Virus record (IMG/VR): IMGVR_UViG_3300012920_000025
Span: 1 to 64,000 of that record
Length of the DNA: 64,000 nt
Strand: one strand, 5' to 3'
DNA from: a virus
The translations under genes and the position numbers were made by a program. The notes beneath the pieces are model-generated. The model did no database searches, had not been told where the DNA came from, and worked only from the letters and a program-made list of their open reading frames with translations. This document shows, piece after piece, positions 52,559 through 60,040 of this stretch (position 1 is the stretch's first letter; every line of letters begins with the position of its first letter).

Positions 52559-52842
52559 TGAGTACATTACCAGAGTGTGCTGAGAAGTGCAAACAGGAAA
52601 CAAAGTCGTGTTCGAACAAGGAGTGCAGAATGTGGATCGACTACGAAAAAGAAAAGAACTGCTGTCTTATTTCGATACAGGAAAAGCAAATAAAGTCTGC
52701 AGGCAAATCCCTAACTTTACATGAGGTAGGGGAAAGACTTGGCATCAATTATTTGAAAGTCAGGCAGATTGAGATGGCAGCGTTGAAAAAACTGTCAAAT
52801 AAAATGGAGGTAAAAGAACTTTTTGCCGAAATTGAAGACTAA
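52558..52842 (+). CDS. Sigma factor region 4-like HTH protein
   Basis: 94 residues. The N-terminal half is Cys-rich (CAEKCKQETKSCSNKECR, then NCC). Residues 52-80 (LTLHEVGERLGINYLKVRQIEMAALKKLS) are a good match to sigma70 region 4.2 (-TLEE-G---G-T--RVRQIE--AL-KL). No region 2 is present. Such proteins can bind the RNA polymerase beta flap or DNA and redirect transcription, as T4 gp33 does functionally. This makes it the best candidate here for a late transcription regulator, but that is inference. Confidence 0.7.
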   Translation: MSTLPECAEKCKQETKSCSNKECRMWIDYEKEKNCCLISIQEKQIKSAGKSLTLHEVGERLGINYLKVRQIEMAALKKLSNKMEVKELFAEIED

Positions 52843-52870
52843 ATTAATATACTTTTAGGAAAAAATAATT

Positions 52871-52880
52871 CTATTTATTA
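52871..52880 (+). promoter_or_regulatory. Candidate late-promoter motif (variant TCTATTTATTA)
   Basis: CTATTTATTA, a variant of the ACTAYTTA element, lies 40 nt before the acidic repeat gene. Confidence 0.35.
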
Positions 52881-52919
52881 TTGTTAACACAAAACTACAT
52901 TTGTTATAAGGAGAATGAC

Positions 52920-53753
52920 ATGTCAAATAACAAGAAGAAAGCGCTTTTAAACGAAGCAGCAACCAGAAGATTTTGGAAGTTGGCGGGACTCAAGCCAATC
53001 CATGAAAAAGCATTTGTCTTCGAAGAGGAAGAAGAACTCGAAGAGATGCGTGCCAAGAAGGAAGACGAGAAAGATGAAGTCGACGAAGGCATGCGCGGTA
53101 AGAAAGAAGACGAAGACCTTGATGAAGGTATGCGCGGAAAGAAAGAAGACGAAGACCTCGATGAAGGTATGCGCGGAAAGAAAGAAGACAAACAAGAAGT
53201 CGACGAGGAATTTGGCGGGTTGAAGTCGAGCGGAATCAAAGGCGTTTACGATATGACTGCCAGGATGAAAGAATTAGACGACGAACCAGAGGTAGAAGTA
53301 ACTCCCTCGGGAACAAAAATAACCACTGCCAAACTACGCTCAATGGATGGCAAACCTGTGAAGAAGAAGACAAACGAGCAAGATCTTGAAGAAGAGATGG
53401 AAATCGATGAGATGGGTATGGATGCAGCAGCAGAAGACGAACCAGAGATGGACATGGGTGCTGAAGAAGGTCCAGAAGACGGTCAGGATGTAGAGGTAGA
53501 TGTACCAGAGGGCGATGTTGCTTCTCTTAGAACTGCTCGTGATATCCTTGATCAGATTCTTTCCGCAGTTGATGGTGGCGATGCAGAACCAGAGATGGAT
53601 GCAGAAGAACCAGCAATGGATGACGAACCAGAGATGGACATGGGTGATGATGACGAACTTAACGAGGTCGATCAGGAAGAACTTGAAGAAGTCGCTGAGA
53701 GAATCGCTCAACGTGTTGCAAAGCGCATTGCAGAGTCACTCAAAAGAAAGTAA
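52920..53753 (+). CDS. Acidic repeat protein, possible scaffold
   Basis: 277 residues from ATG 52920, with AAGGAG 6 nt upstream (a TTG 39 nt earlier is less likely). The N-terminus, LNEAATRRFWKLAGLKPI, is followed by three 13-residue DEGMRGKKEDEDL units. The rest is strongly acidic with PEMD repeats. The end is a helix (QEELEEVAERIAQRVAKRIAE). The N-terminal motif resembles starts of phage head-core proteins that I have seen, and late-type control fits a scaffold or internal head protein; this is inference. Confidence 0.55.
   Translation: MSNNKKKALLNEAATRRFWKLAGLKPIHEKAFVFEEEEELEEMRAKKEDEKDEVDEGMRGKKEDEDLDEGMRGKKEDEDLDEGMRGKKEDKQEVDEEFGGLKSSGIKGVYDMTARMKELDDEPEVEVTPSGTKITTAKLRSMDGKPVKKKTNEQDLEEEMEIDEMGMDAAAEDEPEMDMGAEEGPEDGQDVEVDVPEGDVASLRTARDILDQILSAVDGGDAEPEMDAEEPAMDDEPEMDMGDDDELNEVDQEELEEVAERIAQRVAKRIAESLKRK
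53082..53198 (+). repeat. Three 39-bp tandem coding repeats
   Basis: Units 53082-53120, 53121-53159 and 53160-53198 encode DEGMRGKKEDxxL. Units 2 and 3 are nearly identical in DNA, suggesting recent expansion; a degenerate copy lies just upstream. Confidence 0.8.
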
Positions 53754-53763
53754 TCATTTTACT

Positions 53764-53792
53764 TGACTCATCAGAAAGGAACTGTTAGTCTA
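53764..53792 (+). promoter_or_regulatory. Possible weak sigma70-type promoter
   Basis: TTGACT near 53764 with a TAGTCT 17 nt further. The -10 is poor. It lies in the 44-nt gap after the acidic repeat gene and may drive the membrane protein and ClpP genes. Confidence 0.3.
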
Positions 53793-53797
53793 ATAGC

Positions 53798-54142
53798 ATG
53801 AAGACCGAATTTATATACGCACTCTTTTGGTTCTCAATGGGTGCGTTCCTACACCATGCAATATTTATTTTTCGCTCAATAAAAGAGAAGCAGGAGTTCT
53901 ACGCTGAATTCGCGAAGAACATGTCTGCTCTCTCTTCTATATTTTTAGGTCAACTTAAAAATGTCATAGATATCAAAAAATCTGTTATGAAAGAGATGGG
54001 GTTAGATGATGAAAAGATAGAAGAAGAGTGTCAAGTGGAGGAAGCATTTGTAAAAAATTGGAAAGTATTGTATGCTACCACCATATTAACAAACATACCG
54101 AGAGACATCGCATCAAAAATAGTAAAAAAGGAGTTACCATGA
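53798..54142 (+). CDS. Small membrane-anchored protein, unknown
   Basis: 114 residues. The N-terminal 28 residues contain a hydrophobic segment (FIYALFWFSMGAFLHHAIFIF), probably one membrane helix. The remainder is a charged coil (IKEKQEFYAEFAKNMSAL; MGLDDEKIEEE). No ribosome site is strong. The stop overlaps the next ATG (ATGA). No family recognised. Confidence 0.5.
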   Translation: MKTEFIYALFWFSMGAFLHHAIFIFRSIKEKQEFYAEFAKNMSALSSIFLGQLKNVIDIKKSVMKEMGLDDEKIEEECQVEEAFVKNWKVLYATTILTNIPRDIASKIVKKELP

Positions 54143-54438
54143 TCGACGTTGTTTGCTGGAAAGAACTAAAGAGAGAAGACAACACTATTGCCTGTAGATT
54201 ACAGGTGCACTACACCGACCAACGCAGAGTTAAAACTGTATTAAAAGAACTGCAAGAGTGGGATGAATCGGGCAGTGGTTTCAATCCCAAGAAAAAGGAG
54301 TCGCTACTTATTTTTACAAGGAACTTTCCAGATGATGGTAAGTGGAGAAGTTTTCTTAAGAGTTTCCCGTATAGAATCACAGAAAAGACAATGACAGGAA
54401 AGGAGAAAGTATACAATGCCAAAAAAGTTATCGGATAA
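54139..54438 (+). CDS. Small unknown protein
   Basis: 99 residues from ATG 54139, which follows AAGGAG; the frame is open upstream but overlaps the membrane protein gene. Mixed alpha/beta sequence with MIDVVCWKELKRED and WRSFLKSFPYRI. It overlaps the ClpP-like gene by 23 nt at its end. No family recognised. Confidence 0.5.
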   Translation: MIDVVCWKELKREDNTIACRLQVHYTDQRRVKTVLKELQEWDESGSGFNPKKKESLLIFTRNFPDDGKWRSFLKSFPYRITEKTMTGKEKVYNAKKVIG

Positions 54439-55162
54439 GGATTTAAAGAACTTTGAAGACTTCGTGATTGTAAATGAAACCACCAAGAAGAAAAAGAAAG
54501 AAAAGAAAAAAGAAGAGCAAATATTAGAAGAGTTTGTTGATGAATCTACCGGGAAGGAAGGCAAGCAACCAATCTATATCATCAACAATATCGCTGGTAA
54601 GGACGATAAGGATGACATCAGGGCAATCAATTGTTATGGCGACATAACAGAAAGAATGGGTTCCGAGGTTGTTCAGGCAATGCTGTACTTCAATCACTCA
54701 AGACTTGATATTATTGAAGATGCAGAAGGCAATACACACGAGGTGGTAAGACCATTTAGGATGTACATCTCCACTCATGGTGGCATAGTCTCTGATATGT
54801 TCTCCATTCTTGATGTTATGGACATGATTAAAGAAGACTGTGTTATTGAGACAGTCGGTCTTGGCAAGGTAATGTCAGCGGGTGTTCTAATGCTTGCGAA
54901 CGGGACTAAGGGCAGAAGAAAGATTGGAAAGAACTGCAGGGTGATGCTTCACAGTGTCATCAGTGGACACCATGGTTCTTTCCCTAACGTAGAGAATCAA
55001 ATGCGTGAAACAAAGGCATTGCAAGATATGTATTTTGACTACCTCTGCTCATGCACCAAGTTGACTAGGAAGAAGATTAAAAAGTTACTTTTAAACAACG
55101 TTGATGTCTATTTATCTGCAGAGGAAGCAATCGAATATGGCATTGCTGATGAGTTTCTATGA
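54416..55162 (+). CDS. ClpP-like serine protease
   Basis: 248 residues. After a Lys-rich leader, the ClpP fold is visible: INCYGDITERM, then ISTHGGIVSDMFSILDVM, then VGLGKVMSAGVLMLANGTKGRR with nucleophile S154, CRVMLHSVISG with H179, and NVDVYLSAEEAIEYGIAD with D230. The catalytic triad is complete. In phages such proteins may be prohead proteases or, with host Clp ATPases, act on cellular proteins. The next gene starts 4 nt before its stop. Confidence 0.82.
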   Translation: MPKKLSDKDLKNFEDFVIVNETTKKKKKEKKKEEQILEEFVDESTGKEGKQPIYIINNIAGKDDKDDIRAINCYGDITERMGSEVVQAMLYFNHSRLDIIEDAEGNTHEVVRPFRMYISTHGGIVSDMFSILDVMDMIKEDCVIETVGLGKVMSAGVLMLANGTKGRRKIGKNCRVMLHSVISGHHGSFPNVENQMRETKALQDMYFDYLCSCTKLTRKKIKKLLLNNVDVYLSAEEAIEYGIADEFL

Positions 55163-56130
55163 GTGATTTAGACCTTTTAGTTGAAATGTTTGCCAAGGTG
55201 GGTCGACCCGTTGTTGAGAAGAAGTCTGCTGGTAAAAAACCAACCATAACTTATGAACCAATTGTTTTGGACCTCAGTTGGATGAACGACTACGACGCGG
55301 CAACTGCTCCAGAATCTCAAAGAAGGTTTGAGACGGCCGTAGCAAACATTGCCCCTGGTGACATATCACAACTTGGTGAATTGGTATCCAACCTTAACAA
55401 CTTCCTAAATACACCCGCCAAGCAGTTGATCAATGATCACGTCACTGCTATCGCAATGGTGGATGTTATGAGGACGTTGTATCACCTATTAACGTCACCC
55501 AACCCGTCTGTAAAGGGGTATACTTTTGAGCAGTTCATCGCAAAACTCTTCGGCGGCAAAGTTATAAAAGGAATCGCAGACAACATTGCTGACGTTGAGT
55601 TTCCGCAGGGTAATGTGTCGCTAAAGTTTGTAAAACCGAAGTCATCAGTAAAAGGTTCCTATGCGAATCTAAGTGCAGAGGTTCAGAAGAATGAAGAGAT
55701 AAGGTATTATGTCGGAGAGAAGATCTTAGACAAGAAGAATCCGAAGATTCGATTCTATACCTTCGTAATCACTCGCGAACAAGCCATATACATGCTCCGA
55801 ACAATTAAGAAAAACAAGATGAGTCCACTATTGGATAAGAAAGGTAACGCGTTCTCTCTTTCACCAACTGAGTTGAATAAAGGTGTCTATCAGATGAAAG
55901 AACTTGGGGTCCTTAACATGGGAGACATGGTCGGTAAGACTGACGCGATCTTTCGGTTGCTGGATCAGAAGTTTCAAGGATTGTTTTCCACCCTACAGGA
56001 ACTCGCAGAGGCAGCGGATAGATTTAAGACAGACTCCGCTACAACATCAGACCCTGGTAAAAGACAGCAGTCCAAGCAAGACACGATAAAGAAGACTGAC
56101 GCTACAAAGGCAGCAGCACAAAAAATCTAA
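55159..56130 (+). CDS. Possible PD-(D/E)XK-type nuclease-like protein
   Basis: 323 residues. The core GYTFEQFIAKLFGGKVIKG (E124), then DNIADVEFPQ (D145, E147), then GNVSLKFVKPKSSVKGS (K156) has the spacing of PD-(D/E)XK nuclease-like domains. Here Ser replaces the second acid (SLK). Similar cores occur in unknown T4-like phage proteins. The start and end are helical and charged. Co-translation with the ClpP-like protein suggests a head-processing or defence-related role; activity is inferred, not shown. Confidence 0.45.
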   Translation: MSDLDLLVEMFAKVGRPVVEKKSAGKKPTITYEPIVLDLSWMNDYDAATAPESQRRFETAVANIAPGDISQLGELVSNLNNFLNTPAKQLINDHVTAIAMVDVMRTLYHLLTSPNPSVKGYTFEQFIAKLFGGKVIKGIADNIADVEFPQGNVSLKFVKPKSSVKGSYANLSAEVQKNEEIRYYVGEKILDKKNPKIRFYTFVITREQAIYMLRTIKKNKMSPLLDKKGNAFSLSPTELNKGVYQMKELGVLNMGDMVGKTDAIFRLLDQKFQGLFSTLQELAEAADRFKTDSATTSDPGKRQQSKQDTIKKTDATKAAAQKI

Positions 56131-56138
56131 CAAACCAC

Positions 56139-56167
56139 TTGACATCTAGTATATACTTGTTTATAAT
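56139..56167 (+). promoter_or_regulatory. Consensus sigma70 promoter for phage GroEL
   Basis: TTGACA (56139-56144), exact 17-nt spacer, TATAAT (56162-56167). This is a perfect bacterial consensus 24 nt before the GroEL start codon. Confidence 0.9.
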
Positions 56168-56190
56168 ATAATCATACAAAGTGAGGTTAA

Positions 56191-57780
56191 ATGAAACACT
56201 ATTCAGACGGTAAGGATTTACATCAACTGATGCTTGATGGGGTCAATCAACTTGCCGACAATGTAGCATCAACATATGGACCCAAGGGTCGTAACGTAAT
56301 ATTAAGGAAGAAAGATGGCAAACCGATCATCACCAAAGATGGAGTCACTGTTGCGAGATTTGTATCTCTCGAAGATCCGTTCCAGGATGCAGCAGTTGAA
56401 ATTGTCAAGCAAGCATCAGAGAAAACGAACTCCGATGCGGGAGACGGCACCACTACATCAACAATCCTAGCAAGAGCAATCTTTGCAAAGTCTCTTGAAC
56501 TTATTGAAAGAGGATTAAGTCCTGTGGAGGTCAAGCGTGGTTTAGATAAGGTATGTAAACTTGTCTGTGAGAAGATAGAGGAAAAGTCTAAACCAATCTC
56601 TAGCGCAGAAGATGTGGCATTTGTTGCAAAGATCTCTGCCAACAATGATCAGGTCATTGGTGATCTTATCTCCACTGCTGTAGACAAAGTGGGCAAGGGA
56701 GGTTCAGTAACTATTGAAGATGGTAGGTCAACTGAAACAACTCTTGATTTAGTCGAGGGTTTTAGGTTTCAGTCAGGATACTTATCGAACTACTTTGTAA
56801 CGGATGAAAGAAGAAATGTTTGTAGATATGAGAATGCTTTACTTTTCCTGTGCGACGCCCAAGTCGACCAGGTCCAAGTTATTTTACCAGTACTGGAAAT
56901 TGCTGCAAGAGAACAGAAACCAATCGTATTAATTTGCGATGATGTCGAGGGACAAGCACTATCTGCGCTTGTTATGAACTCTGCGCGAGGATCAATGAAG
57001 GTTGCCGCTGTAAAATCTCCCAAGTACGGTGAAGAGCGCAGAGCAGTCATGCAGGATCTTGCTATTGCTACCGGTGCCAGGTACTTTAGAACAATGATGG
57101 GCGATCAAGTTAGGGATGTAACTATTAATGATTTGGGAACCTGTCACAACATAGAGATCTCTAAGTACGGTACGATCATTGTCGGCGGCGGAGGAGATAC
57201 CGAAGAGATGTCTCAGCGGATTGAGGATCTGAAGCAACAAGTTAAGGATGCAGAGTCTCTTGTTGATGCAGAACAGATTCAGGAGCGAGTAACCAGATTG
57301 TCTAGTGGTGTTGCTATTGTTCGTGTTGGCGCAGCAACAGAGATAGAAATGATTGAAAAGAAGCATCGCATAGAAGATGCGCTAGAAGCGGTCAGGTCTG
57401 CACAACAAGAAGGCATCGTTCCAGGTGGAGGACTGACGCTATATAGAATCTCTCAAACGATTTTGGATGACATCAGGAATGTTGAGTTGACGGAAGATCA
57501 GAAGTTTGCTGCGGAAATCTTTTATGATGTTCTTAGGTCTCCGATCAAAGAGATGGCAGAGAATGCAGGGTTTACATTTGATGAGGTTGACGGAGTTTTG
57601 TCTAATGAATCAGACAATACCGGATTTAATTTCTTGACAGGACAACCCGTAGATATGTATAATAGTGGTGTTGTTGACCCAGCAAAGGTTACTAAAAACG
57701 CACTGAGAAATGCAGTCTCGGCTGCGGGTACATTGCTGACAACTAATTTTGCAATTATTGAAGAACGAGGAACTCCATAG
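56191..57780 (+). CDS. groEL: Phage-encoded chaperonin GroEL
   Basis: 529 residues. Cpn60 signature: TYGPKGRNVILRK, ITKDGVTVARFV, GDGTTTS at 84-90 (ATP site), a PGGG-type turn near the C-terminus (IVPGGGLTLYR), and the intermediate-domain repeats. It is 20 residues shorter than E. coli GroEL and lacks the GGM-rich tail, ending EERGTP. It should fold viral proteins, perhaps the capsid protein. A co-chaperonin gene is at 42174. It is driven by its own consensus promoter. Confidence 0.95.
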   Translation: MKHYSDGKDLHQLMLDGVNQLADNVASTYGPKGRNVILRKKDGKPIITKDGVTVARFVSLEDPFQDAAVEIVKQASEKTNSDAGDGTTTSTILARAIFAKSLELIERGLSPVEVKRGLDKVCKLVCEKIEEKSKPISSAEDVAFVAKISANNDQVIGDLISTAVDKVGKGGSVTIEDGRSTETTLDLVEGFRFQSGYLSNYFVTDERRNVCRYENALLFLCDAQVDQVQVILPVLEIAAREQKPIVLICDDVEGQALSALVMNSARGSMKVAAVKSPKYGEERRAVMQDLAIATGARYFRTMMGDQVRDVTINDLGTCHNIEISKYGTIIVGGGGDTEEMSQRIEDLKQQVKDAESLVDAEQIQERVTRLSSGVAIVRVGAATEIEMIEKKHRIEDALEAVRSAQQEGIVPGGGLTLYRISQTILDDIRNVELTEDQKFAAEIFYDVLRSPIKEMAENAGFTFDEVDGVLSNESDNTGFNFLTGQPVDMYNSGVVDPAKVTKNALRNAVSAAGTLLTTNFAIIEERGTP

Positions 57781-57781
57781 T

Positions 57782-57795
57782 ACTACTTATAATAG
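57782..57795 (+). promoter_or_regulatory. Candidate late-promoter motif ACTACTTATAATAG
   Basis: A full copy of the ACTAYTTA element starts 2 nt after the GroEL stop and 21 nt before the holin-like gene start. Confidence 0.5.
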
Positions 57796-57816
57796 GCACG
57801 TTGTGGAGGGTTTATA

Positions 57817-58089
57817 ATGTCTGATAGTGATCTTTCCCGAGATTTGATGGTTGAGTTAACTAGAAAGTTAGATAAGTTATGTCTTACTATGGAAGCGGTT
57901 AGAGAAAAGCAAGACGAAATGATAGAGAACGTTTCTAAGATAAAAGAAGCAGTCTATAACCCCGACGAAGGTCTCTACGCCAGAATCAGAGCACTAGAAG
58001 CATGGAAGAACACCTCCTCTAAAATTTTATGGATACTATTCACTGGAATTGTCGGTTTGGCAAGTGCAGTAGTTATTAAGTTGCTTTAA
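57817..58089 (+). CDS. Holin-like coiled-coil membrane protein
   Basis: 90 residues. A helical coiled-coil (LVELTRKLDKLCLTMEAVREKQDEM, then NVSKIKEAVYNPDEGLYARIRALE) leads to one C-terminal membrane helix (ILWILFTGIVGLASAVVIKL). This is the layout of XhlA-type and similar single-pass lysis/holin-associated proteins. A late-type motif upstream fits lysis timing. The endolysin is 4 kb downstream. Specific role is inferred. Confidence 0.5.
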   Translation: MSDSDLSRDLMVELTRKLDKLCLTMEAVREKQDEMIENVSKIKEAVYNPDEGLYARIRALEAWKNTSSKILWILFTGIVGLASAVVIKLL

Positions 58090-58103
58090 AACAAAGGAGA
58101 GAA

Positions 58104-58391
58104 ATGAAAGTTAAAGTTTCGTATACGGTTGATTTCAATGACATCCCCGATGTTGTGAGGGATATCGTTAGCAAGGCGCAGACTTTGCAGCAGGAGATGT
58201 GTGAACTATCTGAGGGATTACACAGTGGTGATCTTGGAGTTAGATCTCTGAAAGATCTTGGTAGGTTGAGAGAAATCTCTTCTGAACTAACAGAAAGTTA
58301 CTCTGACTGTGAGTCTATTCTATCTGGATTCTTCGGTGCAGTATTTAATCCGCAAGAGACCAGAGAGGAGGAGTCGGATGATAACACTTAA
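58104..58391 (+). CDS. Small unknown helical protein
   Basis: 95 residues. An N-terminal beta strand (KVKVSYTVDFNDIPDVVRDIV) is followed by helices (AQTLQQEMCELSEGL, LGRLREISSELTES). AAAGGAG precedes ATG 58104. Its 3' end overlaps the next gene by 14 nt. No family recognised. Confidence 0.5.
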   Translation: MKVKVSYTVDFNDIPDVVRDIVSKAQTLQQEMCELSEGLHSGDLGVRSLKDLGRLREISSELTESYSDCESILSGFFGAVFNPQETREEESDDNT

Positions 58392-58653
58392 TGTAATCCG
58401 GAGAGGCGGACCTCCACTTTTTAATCACAGAACAGAGACTCTGTGCCTTAATCCAACCAGCATTGTTTCAATTGCACCCGCAAATCATAACAGATCTATC
58501 ATTAAAGAAGTTAATGGTTCACCCTCAGATTCAATTGACATCTCAGAGGTGGAATATACCATCGGGTCTAGGGCAGAAAAGATATTAGTTGTTGGTAGTT
58601 ATGAAGAGATATTGAGGGAGACCAGAGGTAGCAGGAGACTTTTGAATGGATAG
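58378..58653 (+). CDS. Small unknown protein
   Basis: 91 residues from ATG 58378 (GAGGAG just upstream; the open frame extends 23 codons earlier but overlaps the previous gene). Beta-rich (MITLNVIRRGG, TSIVSIAPANHN, ILVVGSYEEIL). The 3' end overlaps glutaredoxin by 8 nt. No family recognised. Confidence 0.5.
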   Translation: MITLNVIRRGGPPLFNHRTETLCLNPTSIVSIAPANHNRSIIKEVNGSPSDSIDISEVEYTIGSRAEKILVVGSYEEILRETRGSRRLLNG

Positions 58654-58900
58654 GGGTGATCAGTACATTGTTTTTGGATTATCTACATGCCCCTTTTGTG
58701 AGGAAGCAGTTGCGCTTTTGTCGTTTTTGGGTTATAATCACGAATACTACACTCTTGATGACAACCCTGAGTATTTAAAAGAACTGAAAGAGTTTTATCA
58801 ACAAAGGACGGTGCCAATGATTCTTCGGGTCGGTGGAGAGGATTCGATAGTTAGGTTTATTGGTGGATGTGACGACCTAAAGAGAGAGTTAAATGATTAA
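58646..58900 (+). CDS. Glutaredoxin-like protein
   Basis: 84 residues. YIVFGLSTCPFCEEAVALLSFLG carries the CPFC active site near residues 15-18; RTVPMIL supplies the cis-Pro (TVP) and FIGGCDDL the GG motif. This is the glutaredoxin/thioredoxin fold. It may supply electrons to the ribonucleotide reductase or other thiol proteins. It overlaps neighbours on both sides by 8 nt. Confidence 0.85.
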   Translation: MDRGDQYIVFGLSTCPFCEEAVALLSFLGYNHEYYTLDDNPEYLKELKEFYQQRTVPMILRVGGEDSIVRFIGGCDDLKRELND

Positions 58901-59288
58901 GTGTGATCTACAAGAAATAAAAGAACATGAGATTCTAGCAGAGAAAAAGAAAAAGCGATTCGGAAGATATCACGGGTCTATGTTTTGGAACTTGCCAGGA
59001 TTTGGCAAAAAGAAGTGGATAGTCGCGACCAGAATAGAATTCAAAGAAGATGTCCCTGATGGATTAACAGATAAAGAGGTGATTGATAGGTGTGTGGATT
59101 ACTTGAATACTCCGCCCCCAAGAAGAAAGTTCCAAAGAAGGATTACCAAACCAAAGTACGGTATGTTAGAACTGTACAGTGGAAAGATAATCACAAAAGA
59201 TGGAGAGAAATATATTAGTGCACTTTTGATTACTGATCAGAGAACTAATAAGCACTTCTGGGGTCGCGGCATTGTCACAGCAAAATGA
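58893..59288 (+). CDS. Small unknown basic protein
   Basis: 131 residues, rich in Lys and Arg (EKKKKRFGRYHG, PRRKFQRRITKPKYG). A GMLELYSGKIITKDGEKYISALLITDQ segment looks like a beta sheet. It overlaps the glutaredoxin gene by 8 nt. No family recognised. Confidence 0.45.
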   Translation: MIKCDLQEIKEHEILAEKKKKRFGRYHGSMFWNLPGFGKKKWIVATRIEFKEDVPDGLTDKEVIDRCVDYLNTPPPRRKFQRRITKPKYGMLELYSGKIITKDGEKYISALLITDQRTNKHFWGRGIVTAK

Positions 59289-59610
59289 TTTTAAGTACAA
59301 GTTCAGAAGAAAATCTTATGAAGAGTGGAGGCAGATGGCATCCCAACACTCTCTCGTATCCGGAGAGGTGCTTAAGTTAGAGGAACTGAAACTGTCAGAG
59401 CATGTTCAGATAGAACTAAGTAAGTTAAACATCAACTCATATTTGTTCAAAGAATATATGAGTAGTCTTGATCCGTTCCTAGAGGAGGATGCTGATGGGT
59501 ACTTAGATCTTACAGAGGTTGAGGTTGCTAATATATGGAAGTGTCTTACTGCTCTCTCTGAATCTAAAAAAGAATTAATAAAGTCTTCTATAAGTTTGGA
59601 AGTGCACTGA
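59272..59610 (+). CDS. Small unknown helical protein, start uncertain
   Basis: 112 residues if it starts at TTG 59272; an in-frame ATG at 59335 (21 codons later) has GGAGG immediately before it but at too short a spacing. Helical, for example VLKLEELKLSEHVQIELSKLN and EVANIWKCLTALSESKKELI. The next gene's ATG overlaps the stop by 1 nt. No family recognised. Confidence 0.45.
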   Translation: MSQQNDFKYKFRRKSYEEWRQMASQHSLVSGEVLKLEELKLSEHVQIELSKLNINSYLFKEYMSSLDPFLEEDADGYLDLTEVEVANIWKCLTALSESKKELIKSSISLEVH

Positions 59611-59948
59611 TGAATTTATATATTGGAATAGTTCTCGTGTTTCTTGGGCAAGCAATCGGGTGGTTTCAGTTAAATGCTCAATATATTTCAGAGTGGTGGA
59701 AAGATAAACCCATCGCTGCAGCATTTTTCCTGGGTGTTCCATGTTCTATTGCTTTTTGGTATTCCTGGAAACTTATAGTGGACGAGACAGGTTCAGTGTG
59801 GACCGCTAGATTTATAGGATCATCCGCTGGTTTAATATTGTTCCCCGTTTTAACTTGGTTTCTTCTAGGGGAGTCTATGTTTAATCCGAAAACTTTGATA
59901 TGTTTTGGATTGGCAATTATAATAATTTTAATTCAACTTTTCTATTGA
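59610..59948 (+). CDS. Small polytopic membrane protein
   Basis: 112 residues with about four hydrophobic segments: LYIGIVLVFLGQAIGWFQL, IAAAFFLGVPCSIAFWYSW, FIGSSAGLILFPVLTWFLLG and LICFGLAIIIILIQLFY. It has the size and spacing of half of a DMT-type transporter. Similar small four-helix proteins occur in marine phages; the function is unknown. Confidence 0.6.
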   Translation: MNLYIGIVLVFLGQAIGWFQLNAQYISEWWKDKPIAAAFFLGVPCSIAFWYSWKLIVDETGSVWTARFIGSSAGLILFPVLTWFLLGESMFNPKTLICFGLAIIIILIQLFY

Positions 59949-59972
59949 CACGACAAATCTAGTGTTTATAAT
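59945..59972 (+). promoter_or_regulatory. Sigma70-type promoter for Hsp20
   Basis: TTGACA (59945-59950), 16-nt spacer, TATAAT (59967-59972). Consensus hexamers, overlapping the stop codon of the membrane protein gene. Confidence 0.85.
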
Positions 59973-59977
59973 ATTAG

Positions 59978-60008
59978 TATGGTTGTGTTGCTTCGGGACT
60001 CAACCATA
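59978..60008 (+). promoter_or_regulatory. Leader hairpin with UUCG loop
   Basis: TATGGTTG (59978-59985) pairs with CAACCATA (60001-60008); the apex contains CTTCGG, a stable UUCG tetraloop. It precedes the ribosome site rather than covering it, so it may stabilise the mRNA rather than act as a thermometer. Confidence 0.55.
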
Positions 60009-60040
60009 AATTGCAACTTGCTTAATAAGGAGGATATAAT

